A DNA stretch of 64,000 nt from Myxococcales bacterium (GTDB lineage Bacteria > Myxococcota_A > Polyangia > Nannocystales > Nannocystaceae), in assembly GCA_020633295.1 (NCBI GenBank), contig JACKDW010000008.1:307153-371152 (forward strand), read 5' to 3'. Each line of letters opens with the position of its first letter. Position 1 is the first letter of the stretch. Positions 20,396 to 28,895 of the stretch are shown here, in pieces. The translations under genes and the position numbers were made by a program. Below the pieces are notes generated by a model. The model was given only the letters and a program-made list of their open reading frames with translations, did no database searches and was not told the DNA's origin.

Positions 20396-21301
20396 TCAGA
20401 GGAAGTCGAACTCGAAGTACGTGAACCAGCAGCCCTCGCCGCTGACCGGGTCGTCGCAGCTCGGGCCCATGAGCCCGTCGAGCGCGCGGACCAGCTCGCG
20501 CATGGGCACGCCGGGGCCGACCTTGATCGTCACCCAGGTCGCGCCCTCGTGCGCCTTCGCGAGCTCCGCGACCCTGGCGTCGAACGCGGCCCAGTCGAAG
20601 GTCTGGCGTCCGCTCCCGTCGGGGACGCGGGGCACGGGCGCGGCCTCGTCGCGATCGTCGATGGTGCTGAGCGTGTGCCCGATGATGTCGAGCGTCAGCT
20701 CGAGGCGGCAGGCGGCGTCGGCGTCCGAGAGCGCGCGGTCGAAGCTCGGGACGTGCATCGGCAGCGCGCCCTCCTCCTCGCCGACCTTGACCATCACGCG
20801 GTGGGGCCCCTTGTAGGCGGCCCGCGCCGCGGCGTACATCACGTTGCCGAGCGTGCTCGCCTTGGTGCCGGGGTCGTAGGAGTGCTGCAGCGCCGCGCCG
20901 CCGCCGTCGACGTGGGCCTTGAGGCGCTCGTAGAGCGCCGGGACCATGTGGGGGCCCTTCATGTCCTGCAGCTTGATCTCGCCGTTGTCGATGAGCAGCA
21001 GCTTCTCGTCGCCGACGCTCAGCCCGCGCGTCGAGATCTTGATGTCTAAAAGGCCATCTTCTGCGGGCCACGCGTGGTTGGCCTCGGGCAGCGGCACGTC
21101 CGCGCGCGCGGGTCGGAGCTTGGAGCCCGGCCGCTTGACCGCGGCGTCGGGCTCGGGGGCGACCGCGGGCTCGCGCGCGGCTTCCTTCGACGCGCTCGCG
21201 GCGTCCGCCGACGGTTCCTTCCCGCACGCCGGGAGCGCCAGCAGGAGGGAGAGCAGCAGCGAGGCCTTGTGTGTGCCCGTCGTGGTCGCGTGGATCGGCA
21301 T
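20396..21301 (-). CDS. Lipoprotein with ExbD/TolR-like duplicated domain, tentative
   Basis: 301 aa from ATG 21301. Lipobox LPAC (Cys ~26), then a charged Ala/Glu/Pro linker to ~75. The body appears as two similar halves: GLLDIKISTRGLSVGDEKLL with YERLKAHVDGGG, and VPRVPDGSGRQTFDWAAFDA with VAELAKAHEGATWVTIKVGP. The 'strand - GLxVGD - helix - strand' order resembles the periplasmic domain of ExbD/TolR, but the N-terminal helix is replaced by a lipid anchor, so this is only structural intuition. Two Cys near the C-terminus (PSCDDPVSGEGC) may form a disulfide. It is convergent with the kinase gene (33-bp gap). Confidence 0.65.
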   Translation of the reverse strand: MPIHATTTGTHKASLLLSLLLALPACGKEPSADAASASKEAAREPAVAPEPDAAVKRPGSKLRPARADVPLPEANHAWPAEDGLLDIKISTRGLSVGDEKLLLIDNGEIKLQDMKGPHMVPALYERLKAHVDGGGAALQHSYDPGTKASTLGNVMYAAARAAYKGPHRVMVKVGEEEGALPMHVPSFDRALSDADAACRLELTLDIIGHTLSTIDDRDEAAPVPRVPDGSGRQTFDWAAFDARVAELAKAHEGATWVTIKVGPGVPMRELVRALDGLMGPSCDDPVSGEGCWFTYFEFDFL

Positions 21302-21307
21302 CGCGGG

Positions 21308-21313
21308 ACCGTA
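21308..21313 (-). promoter_or_regulatory. -10 element, lipoprotein gene
   Basis: TACGGT on the minus strand ends exactly 6 nt before ATG 21301. Confidence 0.5.
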
Positions 21314-21417
21314 GCGCCCGCGGGACCGCCTGTCCCATGGTCAATTGTTGTTGCCGATGTCGTCGCGGGCGGGCGGGAGCGCGCGGCGGCGTCCGGCGAT
21401 CTCGAGGGCGACGCGGG

Positions 21418-22608
21418 CTACGGACTCGCGGCGAACCACGCGTCGATCTCGGCGAGCAGCGTCGTCTTGGCCGCGGGCGGCATCCAGCTCGCGTGCACGC
21501 CGTTGCGGGCCAGCTGACGCAGCTCCTCGAAGGAAGGGTCGAGCCAGTCGACGACGGCGCGGTAGTTCTCGAGCGCGTAGCCGCCGAAGTAGGCCGGGTC
21601 GTCTGAATTGACGCAGACCTGCACGCCCGCGCGCAGCAGCGTCAGGAGGTTGGACCGCGCGGGGTCGGGGAAGACCTTGAGCGCGTAGTTGGAGCGCGGG
21701 CAGACCGTCAGCGGGATCGCGTGGGGTTCGCCGAAGTCCGCGACCACGGTCGGGGTGTCGTGGACGGCGGCGAGGCGCTCGAGCAGCGCGGCGTCCTCGG
21801 TGCAGCGCACGCCGTGATCGATCCGGCTGACGCCCAGCGTGTCGATGGCGGCGCGTATGTACGCCGGCGGACCCTCCTCGCCGGCGTGCGCGGTGCAGCG
21901 CAGCCCGGCCGCGCGAGCGCGGGCGAACACCGCGGCGAACAGCTCGGGCGGGTAGGGCGTCTCGTAGGAGTCGAGGCCGACCCCGAGGATCGACTCGTCG
22001 GCGGGCGCGCGCTGGTTGTACTCGAGCACCTGGCGCAGCGTGGCCCAGGCGGTCGCCTGCGCCGGATCTGTGAAGCCCGCGTCGGCGGCGGCGGGATCAT
22101 CGGCGTGACCGACCGGCGCGTCGCGCAGGAAGCAGGCGATCAACGCGACGTCGACCCCGTGCGCGCGCGCGTCGGCGAGGCCGCTCCACAGCCCGCGGAC
22201 CACGGTCGAAAGCCCGACGCCCCGCCGGGTGTGCGTCTGCGGATCGAAGAACAGCTCGGCCCGGCGGATGCCTTCCGCGCGCACCCGATCGCCGTAGGCG
22301 CGCGCGAGGTCGTGGAAGTCGTCCGCGGTCCGCAGCACGCCGCAGGCGGCGTAGTAGACGTCGAGGAACGCGCCGAGGTCGGCGAAGCGATAGGCCGCGC
22401 GCAGGGCCGCGAGATCGGCGTAGGGGAACGCCGGGGAGCCGGGCTCGATCGCGTTGCGCTCGGCGAGCGTGAACGCCAGCTCGGGCTCGAGCGTGCCCTC
22501 GAGGTGCACGTGCAGCGCGGTCTTGGGCATGCGGCGCAGCCAGGCGTCGAGGCGGTCCGGGTCGAGGAGTCGTGGGCGCGTCGCGGCGGGCGAGTGTCCG
22601 GGGGACAT
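21418..22608 (-). CDS. Adenosine/adenine deaminase family hydrolase
   Basis: 396 aa from ATG 22608. Metal- and substrate-binding motifs are in family order: HVHLEGTL (first metal His pair, ~33-35), RRAELFFDPQTH, LRCTAHAGEEGPP (third metal His and catalytic Glu), SRIDHGVR and CVNSDDPAYFGG (metal Asp pair). This is the zinc-dependent amidohydrolase fold that deaminates adenosine or adenine to inosine or hypoxanthine; motif wording alone does not separate the two substrates. Purine salvage in the cytosol is the likely role. The frame is open 18 codons further upstream, but a -10-like TATCGT lies 6 nt before 22608, which favours the shorter form. Confidence 0.9.
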   Translation of the reverse strand: MSPGHSPAATRPRLLDPDRLDAWLRRMPKTALHVHLEGTLEPELAFTLAERNAIEPGSPAFPYADLAALRAAYRFADLGAFLDVYYAACGVLRTADDFHDLARAYGDRVRAEGIRRAELFFDPQTHTRRGVGLSTVVRGLWSGLADARAHGVDVALIACFLRDAPVGHADDPAAADAGFTDPAQATAWATLRQVLEYNQRAPADESILGVGLDSYETPYPPELFAAVFARARAAGLRCTAHAGEEGPPAYIRAAIDTLGVSRIDHGVRCTEDAALLERLAAVHDTPTVVADFGEPHAIPLTVCPRSNYALKVFPDPARSNLLTLLRAGVQVCVNSDDPAYFGGYALENYRAVVDWLDPSFEELRQLARNGVHASWMPPAAKTTLLAEIDAWFAASP

Positions 22609-22614
22609 CGCCGG

Positions 22615-22620
22615 ACGATA
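22615..22620 (-). promoter_or_regulatory. -10 element, deaminase gene
   Basis: TATCGT on the minus strand ends 6 nt before ATG 22608 and decides between two possible starts. Confidence 0.5.
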
Positions 22621-22756
22621 CCGGACCCGAGGACCGCGCGCTCGCGTGCGTTTTGCATACAACGAGACCCGCCGCGCTGATTCGCGGCGGCGATCGTCGC
22701 GCGAGCGCCTGAAGGCGCGGCGTGGACCTCCCGGGCGCTCGACGAGGAAGGGCTCA

Positions 22757-24466
22757 ATGTGGAGCTTGCGGCGAATGGACGCGGGGGTTTATGGGGCACC
22801 CGTGACGACGCGCTCGCTGCAGCTCTCCGTGTCCCTCCTGTCCACGCTCGCGCTGTGCCTCTCGGCGTGCGGCGACGACTCCGGCGCGAGCGCGAGCGGC
22901 GACGCGGGGTCGAGCGCGGACAGCAGCGAGGCGAGCACGGACGGCGCCAGCTCGGTCGGCTCGGCGTCGGACGGCGCGGGGACGACCGAGGCGCCCCCCG
23001 CGTGGGTCCCGGCCGCCGGGATCTCGATCACCTCGGTCGAGCTGAACCAGGGAACAGGTCAAGACATCGCGCGCGGCGGCGACTGGGTCGAGCCCGCAGG
23101 GCGCACGAGCTTCGTGGTCCAGGAGCGCGACGCGGTGGTGCGCGTGCACTTCACGGTCCCCGACGACTGGTCCCCGCGCGAGGTCGAGGCTCGCCTGCAC
23201 CTCTCGTACCTCGACGGTCGCGACGAGACGCTCACGCAGGCGCTGCTCGTCGAGGCCTCGTCGGAGCCCGCGTCGCTCGACAGCACCTTCACCTTCACCC
23301 TCCGCGCGGAGGACGGCCAGGCGGTCCCCGGCGCCAAGTTCCAGGTCGAGCTGTACGAGCCGACCGGCGCGGGGCAGGGCGAGCCGGCGGTGTGGCGGAC
23401 CCCGGACGACGGGCCGAACTGGGTCGGCTTCGAAGCCGACCCGGCGCAGCTCAAGATCATGATCGTGCCGATCCACTACAAGGGGGACGGCAGCGACATC
23501 GTCGCCGAGGTCACCGACGAGGACCTCGCGCGCATCGAGGACGCGTTCTTCGAGACGAACCCGGTGCAGGAGGTGCTGCTGGAGCTCCACAGCCCGCTGG
23601 TGTTCGCCGAGTCGCTGGGCGGCGACATCTTCTCGGGCCTCAGCCCGCTGCTCACCGCGGTCGCGCAGCTGCGCGCCGCGGAGCGCCCGGCGGACAACGT
23701 CTACTACCACGCGCTGCTCGATCAGGGCTGTCAGTTCACCGGCTGCACCGAGGGCGGCGGCCTGCTGGGGCAGGCGATCAACATCCCCGGGCCGAGCATG
23801 GGCGAGGCCAACCTCCGCGTCGCCTCGAGCATGTACTACAAGCCAGACGGCGAGATCACGGGGCTCTCGCTCGAGACGATGGTGCACGAGCACGGGCACA
23901 CGCAGGGCCTGATGCACGTCTTCTGCCCGTCCGGCGGCTCGTTCGGCAACGACCCGAGCTTCCCGGACCCCGAGGGCAAGATCGGCGCCTGGGGCCTCGG
24001 CCTGCGCTCGCGGCAGCTCCACGAGCCCGGCGTGGAGTTCGACTACATGAGCTACTGCCGCCCCGCGTGGCTCGGCCCGTGGACGTGGAACAAGACCTAC
24101 GAGCGCGCGCGGACGCTCACGTCCTGGGACCTCGGCGCGACCGAGCCCGGCGCGCGCTACCCGGTGCTCGTGGGCGCGTACCACGAGGGCGGCGGGAGCG
24201 AGTGGTGGACCATGGACATGGCGCTCGACGACGGGGCGGGCGGCGCGGGCGAGCGCGTCGAGTTCTTGATCGACGGCGCGTGGGTCTCGCGGCCCGCCGT
24301 GGTCCGCGAGCTCTCGGAGCGCGACGGCTACTGGATCCTGAGCCCGCTGCCGGGCCCCGCGTCGGCGATCGAGCGGATCCGGCACGTCGGTGGGGCGGGC
24401 GCGCGTGAGGTCGACGTGGGCGGCGTGAAGCTGCTGCACCGCGCCGACGACTTCGCGGGCGAGTGA
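22757..24466 (+). CDS. Metzincin-like zinc metalloprotease lipoprotein (M66/StcE-like)
   Basis: 569 aa. ATG 22757 has AGGAAGG about 6 nt upstream. Signal peptide with lipobox LSAC (Cys ~36), then a Ser/Ala/Gly/Asp linker to ~75. The catalytic motif HEHGHTQGLMH begins at ~377 and fits HExxHxxGxxH: three zinc His and the catalytic Glu. A Met-turn candidate YMSYC is ~50 residues later, completing the metzincin pattern. The upstream beta-rich region (VHFTVPDDWSPREVEARLHL) and downstream domain (VEFLIDGAWVSRPAVV) are probably binding modules. The overall layout resembles M66 metallopeptidases, some of which cleave heavily O-glycosylated proteins, but substrate is unknown. Probably surface-exposed and proteolytic. 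Confidence 0.85.
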   Translation: MWSLRRMDAGVYGAPVTTRSLQLSVSLLSTLALCLSACGDDSGASASGDAGSSADSSEASTDGASSVGSASDGAGTTEAPPAWVPAAGISITSVELNQGTGQDIARGGDWVEPAGRTSFVVQERDAVVRVHFTVPDDWSPREVEARLHLSYLDGRDETLTQALLVEASSEPASLDSTFTFTLRAEDGQAVPGAKFQVELYEPTGAGQGEPAVWRTPDDGPNWVGFEADPAQLKIMIVPIHYKGDGSDIVAEVTDEDLARIEDAFFETNPVQEVLLELHSPLVFAESLGGDIFSGLSPLLTAVAQLRAAERPADNVYYHALLDQGCQFTGCTEGGGLLGQAINIPGPSMGEANLRVASSMYYKPDGEITGLSLETMVHEHGHTQGLMHVFCPSGGSFGNDPSFPDPEGKIGAWGLGLRSRQLHEPGVEFDYMSYCRPAWLGPWTWNKTYERARTLTSWDLGATEPGARYPVLVGAYHEGGGSEWWTMDMALDDGAGGAGERVEFLIDGAWVSRPAVVRELSERDGYWILSPLPGPASAIERIRHVGGAGAREVDVGGVKLLHRADDFAGE

Positions 24467-24537
24467 GCGAGGCCGTCAGCGCGACGCGGATTCGCGCCGG
24501 CGCGTCGAGGACCGCGCTCGCGCACCGGCGCGCTTGA

Positions 24538-24562
24538 ACATGTTTTTAGAGACATGTTTTTA
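24538..24562 (+). promoter_or_regulatory. Direct repeat ACATGTTTTTA x2, possible operator
   Basis: Two exact 11-bp copies at 24538-24548 and 24552-24562, 14 bp apart start to start, stand out as AT-rich in a GC-rich gap upstream of the FIST gene. Confidence 0.4.
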
Positions 24563-24665
24563 AGGTCCTCGCGCGCGGCGCTCGGCGGCGCGCGTCGACG
24601 CGGCGCGGTCGAGCCCGTCGCGCGTACGGCCGCGCGCCGGCGACGGGAGCGCGCGCGCGTCGTTC

Positions 24666-24694
24666 TTGACAGCGTGTCGCGGCGTTGGAACCAT
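24666..24694 (+). promoter_or_regulatory. Possible sigma-70 promoter for the FIST/GAF-STAS pair
   Basis: A perfect -35 hexamer TTGACA (24666-24671) is followed after 17 nt by AACCAT, a poor -10. Start ATG 24719 is 24 nt further. Confidence 0.4.
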
Positions 24695-24718
24695 CGCGCG
24701 CGATCGGTGGGTGTCGGG

Positions 24719-25909
24719 ATGGGTACGAGCGTCGGCGTCGGGCTGAGCAAGAACAGGAACACGCGCGCGGCCGCGCGAGAGGCCGCGGAGCAGGCGCTGG
24801 CGGCGGCCGGCGTCCGCGAGCCGGACTTCGTGCTCGTGTTCATGACCGTGGGGCACGACCCCAGGCTGCTGCTGCCCGAGATCCGGGCGGTCACCGGCGG
24901 CGCGCCGCTCACCGGCACCTCGGTGGCCGGCTGCATCACGGCGGGCGCGGCGGACGAGTCGGCGTACTGCGTGGAGGTCACGGTCATCCGCTCGGATGAG
25001 CTGCGGGTGCACAACGTCGCGGTCGCTGACATGGCGAGCGATCCGCGGGCGGCCGGCCGGGCGCTCGGCGAGGCCCTGCGGCCGCGCTGCGAGGACGACG
25101 CGGTGGCGCTGCTGCTGTTCGGCGACGCCTACACGCTCAACTACACCGCGCTCGCGGCCGGCCTCGAGGATGGCCTCGAGCTCGATCGATTCCTCCCGGT
25201 GCTCGGCGGCGGCTCGAGCAACGACATCCACAGCCAGCGGACCTACCAGCTGCACGACGACGACGTGCACGAGCAGGGGGCCGTGTGCGCGCTGATCTCG
25301 GGGCCGAACGCGGTGCTCTCGACGGTCACCCACGGCTGCTACCCGCTGGGGCTGCGGCAGACGGTGACACGCTCGAAGGACAACTGGATCTACGAGCTCG
25401 ACGGCAAGCCGGCGCTCGACGTGATCTCGAGCTTCATCACCGAGGAGGAGTCGCGCAACTGGCTGATCGCGGTCGCGAACCTGTGCCTGGGGCTCGAGCT
25501 GCCCGAGGAGCTGGCGAGCGAGTATGACCCGCTGTGCATCCGCTACATGGTCGGGCGCGAGCTCGAGTCCTCGGGCTTGATGATCCAGGCCGAGGTCCCC
25601 GAGGGCACGAGCATCTGGCTCGCGCGCCGCGAGCCCGAGAAGATCTGCGCGGCCGCGGACCGGGCGGCGGCGTCGCTGCGCGAGCGCCTGGGCGATCGGG
25701 CGCCGAAGCTGATGATGCAGCTCGAGTGCGTGGGACGAGGCCGCTTCCTCTTGAACGAGCCCACGAAGCTCGACCTGATCCGGCGCACGCAGCGGGCGGC
25801 GCCCGCGGGCGTGCCGTGGACCGGCGCGTACATCAGCGGCGAGATCGCGCCCGTCGGCGAGACCAACATGTTTCACAACTACACCTCCGTGGTGCTCGCG
25901 GTGCTGTGA
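24719..25909 (+). CDS. FIST domain sensory protein
   Basis: 396 aa. FIST N domain (~1-220): VGLSKNRNTRAAAREAAEQA, FVLVFMTVGHD, LTGTSVAGCIT, PVLGGGSSNDIHSQRTYQL. FIST C domain (~225-396): QTVTRSKDNWIYELDGKPAL, CIRYMVGRELESSGLMIQAE, LMMQLECVGRGRFLL and the closing TGAYISGEIAPVGETNMFHN. FIST modules are predicted ligand sensors, probably for small molecules such as amino acids, normally feeding two-component or cyclic-di-GMP signalling. No output domain is fused here; instead a GAF-STAS protein starts 2 nt after the stop. ATG 24719 is chosen because the longer frame adds only an Arg-rich stretch. Confidence 0.9.
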   Translation: MGTSVGVGLSKNRNTRAAAREAAEQALAAAGVREPDFVLVFMTVGHDPRLLLPEIRAVTGGAPLTGTSVAGCITAGAADESAYCVEVTVIRSDELRVHNVAVADMASDPRAAGRALGEALRPRCEDDAVALLLFGDAYTLNYTALAAGLEDGLELDRFLPVLGGGSSNDIHSQRTYQLHDDDVHEQGAVCALISGPNAVLSTVTHGCYPLGLRQTVTRSKDNWIYELDGKPALDVISSFITEEESRNWLIAVANLCLGLELPEELASEYDPLCIRYMVGRELESSGLMIQAEVPEGTSIWLARREPEKICAAADRAAASLRERLGDRAPKLMMQLECVGRGRFLLNEPTKLDLIRRTQRAAPAGVPWTGAYISGEIAPVGETNMFHNYTSVVLAVL

Positions 25910-25911
25910 GC

Positions 25912-27024
25912 ATGAGCCCGCCCAGCGACGGCCCGACGGCCGAGGTCGAGAAGCTGCGCGAGCAGGTCATGCGCCTGCTGCGAGTCGAGGGCGATCTGTT
26001 CCAGCGCAACCAGCAGCTCGACGCGCAGCGCTCGATCTATCAGTCGCTGACCGAGCTCGGGAAGCGCCTGCAGGGCAAGCTCGGCGCGGAGGAGATCGCG
26101 GCGGCCGCGGTGGAGTTCGCGCTCTACTCGCTCAACCTCGAGCGCGCGGTGTTCGGGGTGCGCGACGGCGAGGCGCTGCGCCCGATCGCGTGGGACGGGT
26201 ACTACGACGACGACGCGCTCGCGGCGGTGTCGGCCCAGCGCCTGCCGCTCGCCGACCCGTCGCTCGCGGCGCTGGCCCCCGAGGCGCGCTGCCGCCTGCG
26301 CGTCGCGTCCGACGGCGCGCGCGACGAGCTCGGCGAGCGCTTCTGGCTCGACGAGTACGCGTGGCTGCCGATTCGCGACCACGAGGGCGCGCCGGCGGGC
26401 TACCTCGTCGCGGGCAACACCGCCGGCAAGGCCGTGCACCACGGGCGCGTGGTCGCGGGGGACTCGCTGGTGCTCGCGCTCGAGAACCTCGTCGATCTCG
26501 CCGGCGCCGCGCTCCGCAACGCGCGGCTCGACGCCGCGCTCGCGCGCGAGCGGGCGCAGCTCGAGGCCCGCGTGGAGGAGCGCACCCGCGAGCGCGAGGC
26601 GCTGCTCTCCGAGGTCATCCAGGCGCAGGAGCGGCGCCTCGACGAGCTCTCGACGCCGGTGCTGCCGATCGCCGAGAACATCCTCGTGATGCCGCTGATC
26701 GGCGAGATGGACGAGCAGCGCTCGATCCGGTTTCAGCAGGCGGCGCTCGAGGGCGCCGCCGGGCGCGGCGCCGAGTACGTGATCATCGACATCACCGGCG
26801 TGAAGACGCTGGACGCCGCGTTCGCGCGCGTGCTGCTGGCCTCGGCGAGCGCGCTCGGGCTGCTCGGCGCGCGGGCGGTGATCACCGGCGTCAGCCCGCA
26901 GGTCGCGGTGATGCTGGTGGAGCTCGACGCGCGCCTCGACCGGCTCGTGACCTGCGGGACGCTGCAGCGGGGCATCTCCTACGCGATGACCCGCGCGGGC
27001 CGGCGCGCGACTCGCTCGGCGTGA
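25912..27024 (+). CDS. GAF-STAS (RsbR-like) regulator
   Basis: 370 aa from ATG 25912; GTG 25906, overlapping the FIST stop, is an alternative. An N-terminal coiled coil (~8-45) is followed by a GAF-like domain (~45-205, LNLERAVFGVRDGEALRPIA, EYAWLPIRDHEGAPAGYLVA). A second coiled coil (~210-245, LEARVEERTREREALLSE) leads to a STAS domain (~250-365): LPIAENILVMPLIGEMD, AEYVIIDITGVKTLDAAFAR. RsbR-type co-antagonists have such an N-terminal sensor and a STAS domain with a phosphorylatable Thr or Ser; the Thr in ITGVKTLD is the likely site. It probably relays the FIST signal to an anti-sigma or stressosome-type partner not found in this window. Confidence 0.85.
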   Translation: MSPPSDGPTAEVEKLREQVMRLLRVEGDLFQRNQQLDAQRSIYQSLTELGKRLQGKLGAEEIAAAAVEFALYSLNLERAVFGVRDGEALRPIAWDGYYDDDALAAVSAQRLPLADPSLAALAPEARCRLRVASDGARDELGERFWLDEYAWLPIRDHEGAPAGYLVAGNTAGKAVHHGRVVAGDSLVLALENLVDLAGAALRNARLDAALARERAQLEARVEERTREREALLSEVIQAQERRLDELSTPVLPIAENILVMPLIGEMDEQRSIRFQQAALEGAAGRGAEYVIIDITGVKTLDAAFARVLLASASALGLLGARAVITGVSPQVAVMLVELDARLDRLVTCGTLQRGISYAMTRAGRRATRSA

Positions 27025-27039
27025 GGCCGGCGCGGCGCG

Positions 27040-27045
27040 TAGGAT
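27040..27045 (+). promoter_or_regulatory. -10 element, small membrane protein gene
   Basis: TAGGAT ends 7 nt before ATG 27053, only 15 nt after the stop of the GAF-STAS gene; it suggests separate transcription in spite of the short gap. Confidence 0.45.
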
Positions 27046-27052
27046 CACGTCG

Positions 27053-27565
27053 ATGGGCGAGCGGGCGTCGAGCGAGCGCGGACCACGTCGCCGCGGCGAC
27101 CGCTGGGTCGGCGCGCTCGCCTGGCTGCTGCTGCCGCTGCTCGTCGCGGTCGCGCCCGCGCTGGTGATCCTCGCGCGCGCGCGCCGGTGGCGGCTTGGGC
27201 GGCTCGACGCGCGGGCCGAGGGCGCGTCGCTGCGGGTCGACGCGCGCGGCGTCTCGCTCGTCCGCGGCGACGAGCGCGTCTCGCTGACGCCCGGCGACGC
27301 GCTGACGCTGTGGGAGCTCTACGCCCCGGGCGGCTTCGCGTCGAACGACGAGCTCGCGCGCCAGCTGCTGGTCGTACGGACAGGCGGTCGCGCGCGCGTG
27401 TTCTCGCTGCGCGAGCCGGGCTACGGCGCGCGCGCGCTGCTGCGGTCCCGCGGGCTGCGGGTCCGCGCGCGCCACCACGCCCCGCCGGGCGGCGCGCTCA
27501 CGCTGCTGGCGGGGCTCGGCGCGCTCGCGTGGCTCGTGACGCTGGCGCTGCTCGTATATAAGTGA
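27053..27565 (+). CDS. Two-helix membrane protein, function unknown
   Basis: 170 aa. One transmembrane helix near the N-terminus (~19-41, ALAWLLLPLLVAVAPALVIL) and one near the C-terminus (~146-168, LTLLAGLGALAWLVTLALLV). Between them is a basic soluble domain with short strands (GASLRVDARGVSLVRGDERV, RARVFSLREPGYGARALL), reminiscent of PH-like bacterial membrane domains but not clearly assigned. No catalytic motif. Conserved-looking codon bias supports it as a gene; name and role are unknown. Confidence 0.65.
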   Translation: MGERASSERGPRRRGDRWVGALAWLLLPLLVAVAPALVILARARRWRLGRLDARAEGASLRVDARGVSLVRGDERVSLTPGDALTLWELYAPGGFASNDELARQLLVVRTGGRARVFSLREPGYGARALLRSRGLRVRARHHAPPGGALTLLAGLGALAWLVTLALLVYK

Positions 27566-27643
27566 CCATAGAGACAGGTGTTGCGACACGCCGGGCGCTC
27601 GCGCCCGCGCGCGGATTTTCGGCCCGTCGCGGCGGCGTGGTGC

Positions 27644-27649
27644 TACGAT
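27644..27649 (+). promoter_or_regulatory. -10-like TACGAT upstream of repeat lipoprotein
   Basis: TGCTACGAT is an extended-type -10; it ends 17 nt before ATG 27667, giving a short leader without a clear ribosome site. Confidence 0.35.
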
Positions 27650-27666
27650 CCCGTGCGGTCGCGCGT

Positions 27667-28158
27667 ATGGACAGCGAAGATCCGAGGGCCCATCGTCTCG
27701 TGCACGCGCTGGTGGTCGTGGGCGCCGCGCTCGTCGGGTGCACGACGACCACGGACGCGGGGGCGCCGAGCCAGGCCCCGAGCCGCGACGGGGCGAACGG
27801 GGCCGCGCAGACGCCGGAGGACGTGACGCCCGCGGCCGCGTCGAGCGACCCGAGCGAGCCGGCCGCCGATTCGTCCGAGCCCGCCGATTCGTCCGAGCCC
27901 GCCGACTCGAGCGCCGAGCAGCCGACGGCCGAGAAGACTACGGAGAAGGCGACCGAGAAGACGTCGGCGGAGACGGCGGAGGAGACGTCGGAGGAGACGG
28001 CGGAGGAGACGGCGGAGGAGACGGCGGAGGAGACGTCGGAGGAGACGGCGGGGAAGACGGCGGGGAAGACGTCGAAGAAGACATCGAAGAAGACGTCGAA
28101 GAAGACGGCCGGGACGAAGAAGAAGCCGGCGCGGGAGCCGTACCCGTTGATCCTGTGA
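27667..28158 (+). CDS. Lipoprotein with Glu-Glu-Thr / Lys-Lys-Thr repeat domain
   Basis: 163 aa from ATG 27667. Signal peptide with lipobox LVGC (Cys ~25) and a Thr/Ala/Ser/Pro linker. Tandem DSSEPA units (~67-82) follow, then triplets: acidic TAEET/TSEET repeats (~98-122) switch to TAGKT and TSKKT repeats (~123-141) and a Lys-rich end. The tail is charge-segregated, acidic then basic, and resembles histone H1-type Lys-rich tails. It could bind polyanions (DNA, LPS, polysaccharide) or peptidoglycan from the membrane; this is inference. Its stop overlaps the GTG of the ferritin-like gene, so the two are translationally coupled. Confidence 0.7.
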   Translation: MDSEDPRAHRLVHALVVVGAALVGCTTTTDAGAPSQAPSRDGANGAAQTPEDVTPAAASSDPSEPAADSSEPADSSEPADSSAEQPTAEKTTEKATEKTSAETAEETSEETAEETAEETAEETSEETAGKTAGKTSKKTSKKTSKKTAGTKKKPAREPYPLIL

Positions 28159-28856
28159 GCGCCGCCGTCCCGCAATTCGACGAGAGCGTGGCGCGGCTGC
28201 GGCCGGAGCAGCGCCACGCGCTCGCGCGCTACTGGGCGCGGCGCGCCCGCTCCGAGCTCGGCGCGCGCTCGGGCTTCGCGGTGATCGAGCGGGCGCTGGC
28301 GAGCGCCCCGTCGGCGCCGGTCGTGCGCGAGCTGGCCGCCCAGGCGCTCGCCGACGAGCGGCGTCACGCGCAGCTCTGTCTCGAGCTCGCGGCGCTGTAC
28401 GGCGGGCGCAGCGTGCCGACGCCGACGCCGGCGCCCTTCGACGCGCCGCGTTACGGCGTGGAGCCGGAGCTCGAGGCGCTCTTGCAGGTGATCGGGATGT
28501 GCTGCGTCAACGAGAGCCTCGCGGTCGTGTTCCTGCAGGCGTGCGTGCCGAGCGTCGAGAGCCCGCAGCTGCGCGCGGTCCAGCGGCGTCACCTCGCGGA
28601 TGAGGTCCAGCACGCGCGCCTGGGCTGGGCGCACCTGGCGTGGGTCCCCGCGGGGCTGCGCGCCCGGGCGCGCGAGTGGGTCGCGCCGCTGATCGACACC
28701 CAGCGCAGCGCGTGGCGCGAGCGGGTGGCGACGTTACCCGAGGAGGGCTACCCGGGGCACGGGCTGCCGCCGCGCGCGGTGATCGAGGCGGAGCTGATGT
28801 CGGCGGTCGACCGCGTGCTCGTCCCGGGCTTCGCGTACCTCGGCGTGCGCGTGTAG
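28155..28856 (+). CDS. Ferritin-like diiron superfamily protein
   Basis: 233 aa from GTG 28155, which overlaps the preceding stop (GTGA). The sequence is almost entirely helical. Two ExxH motifs are visible: ADERRHAQLCLELAALYGG in the first half and HLADEVQHARLGWAHLAW in the second, with further Glu (CCVNESLAVVF) between, matching the four-helix-bundle diiron site of ferritin-like proteins. The family includes iron stores, oxygenases and oxidases; no signal peptide, so cytosolic. A longer open frame upstream overlaps the lipoprotein gene in another frame and has no protein character. The pairing with a Lys-rich lipoprotein is unexplained. Confidence 0.8.
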   Translation: MSAAVPQFDESVARLRPEQRHALARYWARRARSELGARSGFAVIERALASAPSAPVVRELAAQALADERRHAQLCLELAALYGGRSVPTPTPAPFDAPRYGVEPELEALLQVIGMCCVNESLAVVFLQACVPSVESPQLRAVQRRHLADEVQHARLGWAHLAWVPAGLRARAREWVAPLIDTQRSAWRERVATLPEEGYPGHGLPPRAVIEAELMSAVDRVLVPGFAYLGVRV

Positions 28857-28895
28857 GTCGGGCTCGAGCGGACGCGCCGAGGCGCGTCCCGGCGG

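Noticed and set aside
22454..22756. N-terminal extension of the metalloprotease frame
   Set aside because: It overlaps the divergent deaminase gene, lacks a signal peptide, and a ribosome site with signal peptide starts at 22757.
27738..28154. Long Gly/Asp/Glu-rich upstream extension of the ferritin-like gene
   Set aside because: It is the out-of-frame reading of the EET/KKT repeat of the preceding lipoprotein; GTG 28155 overlapping the stop is the natural start.
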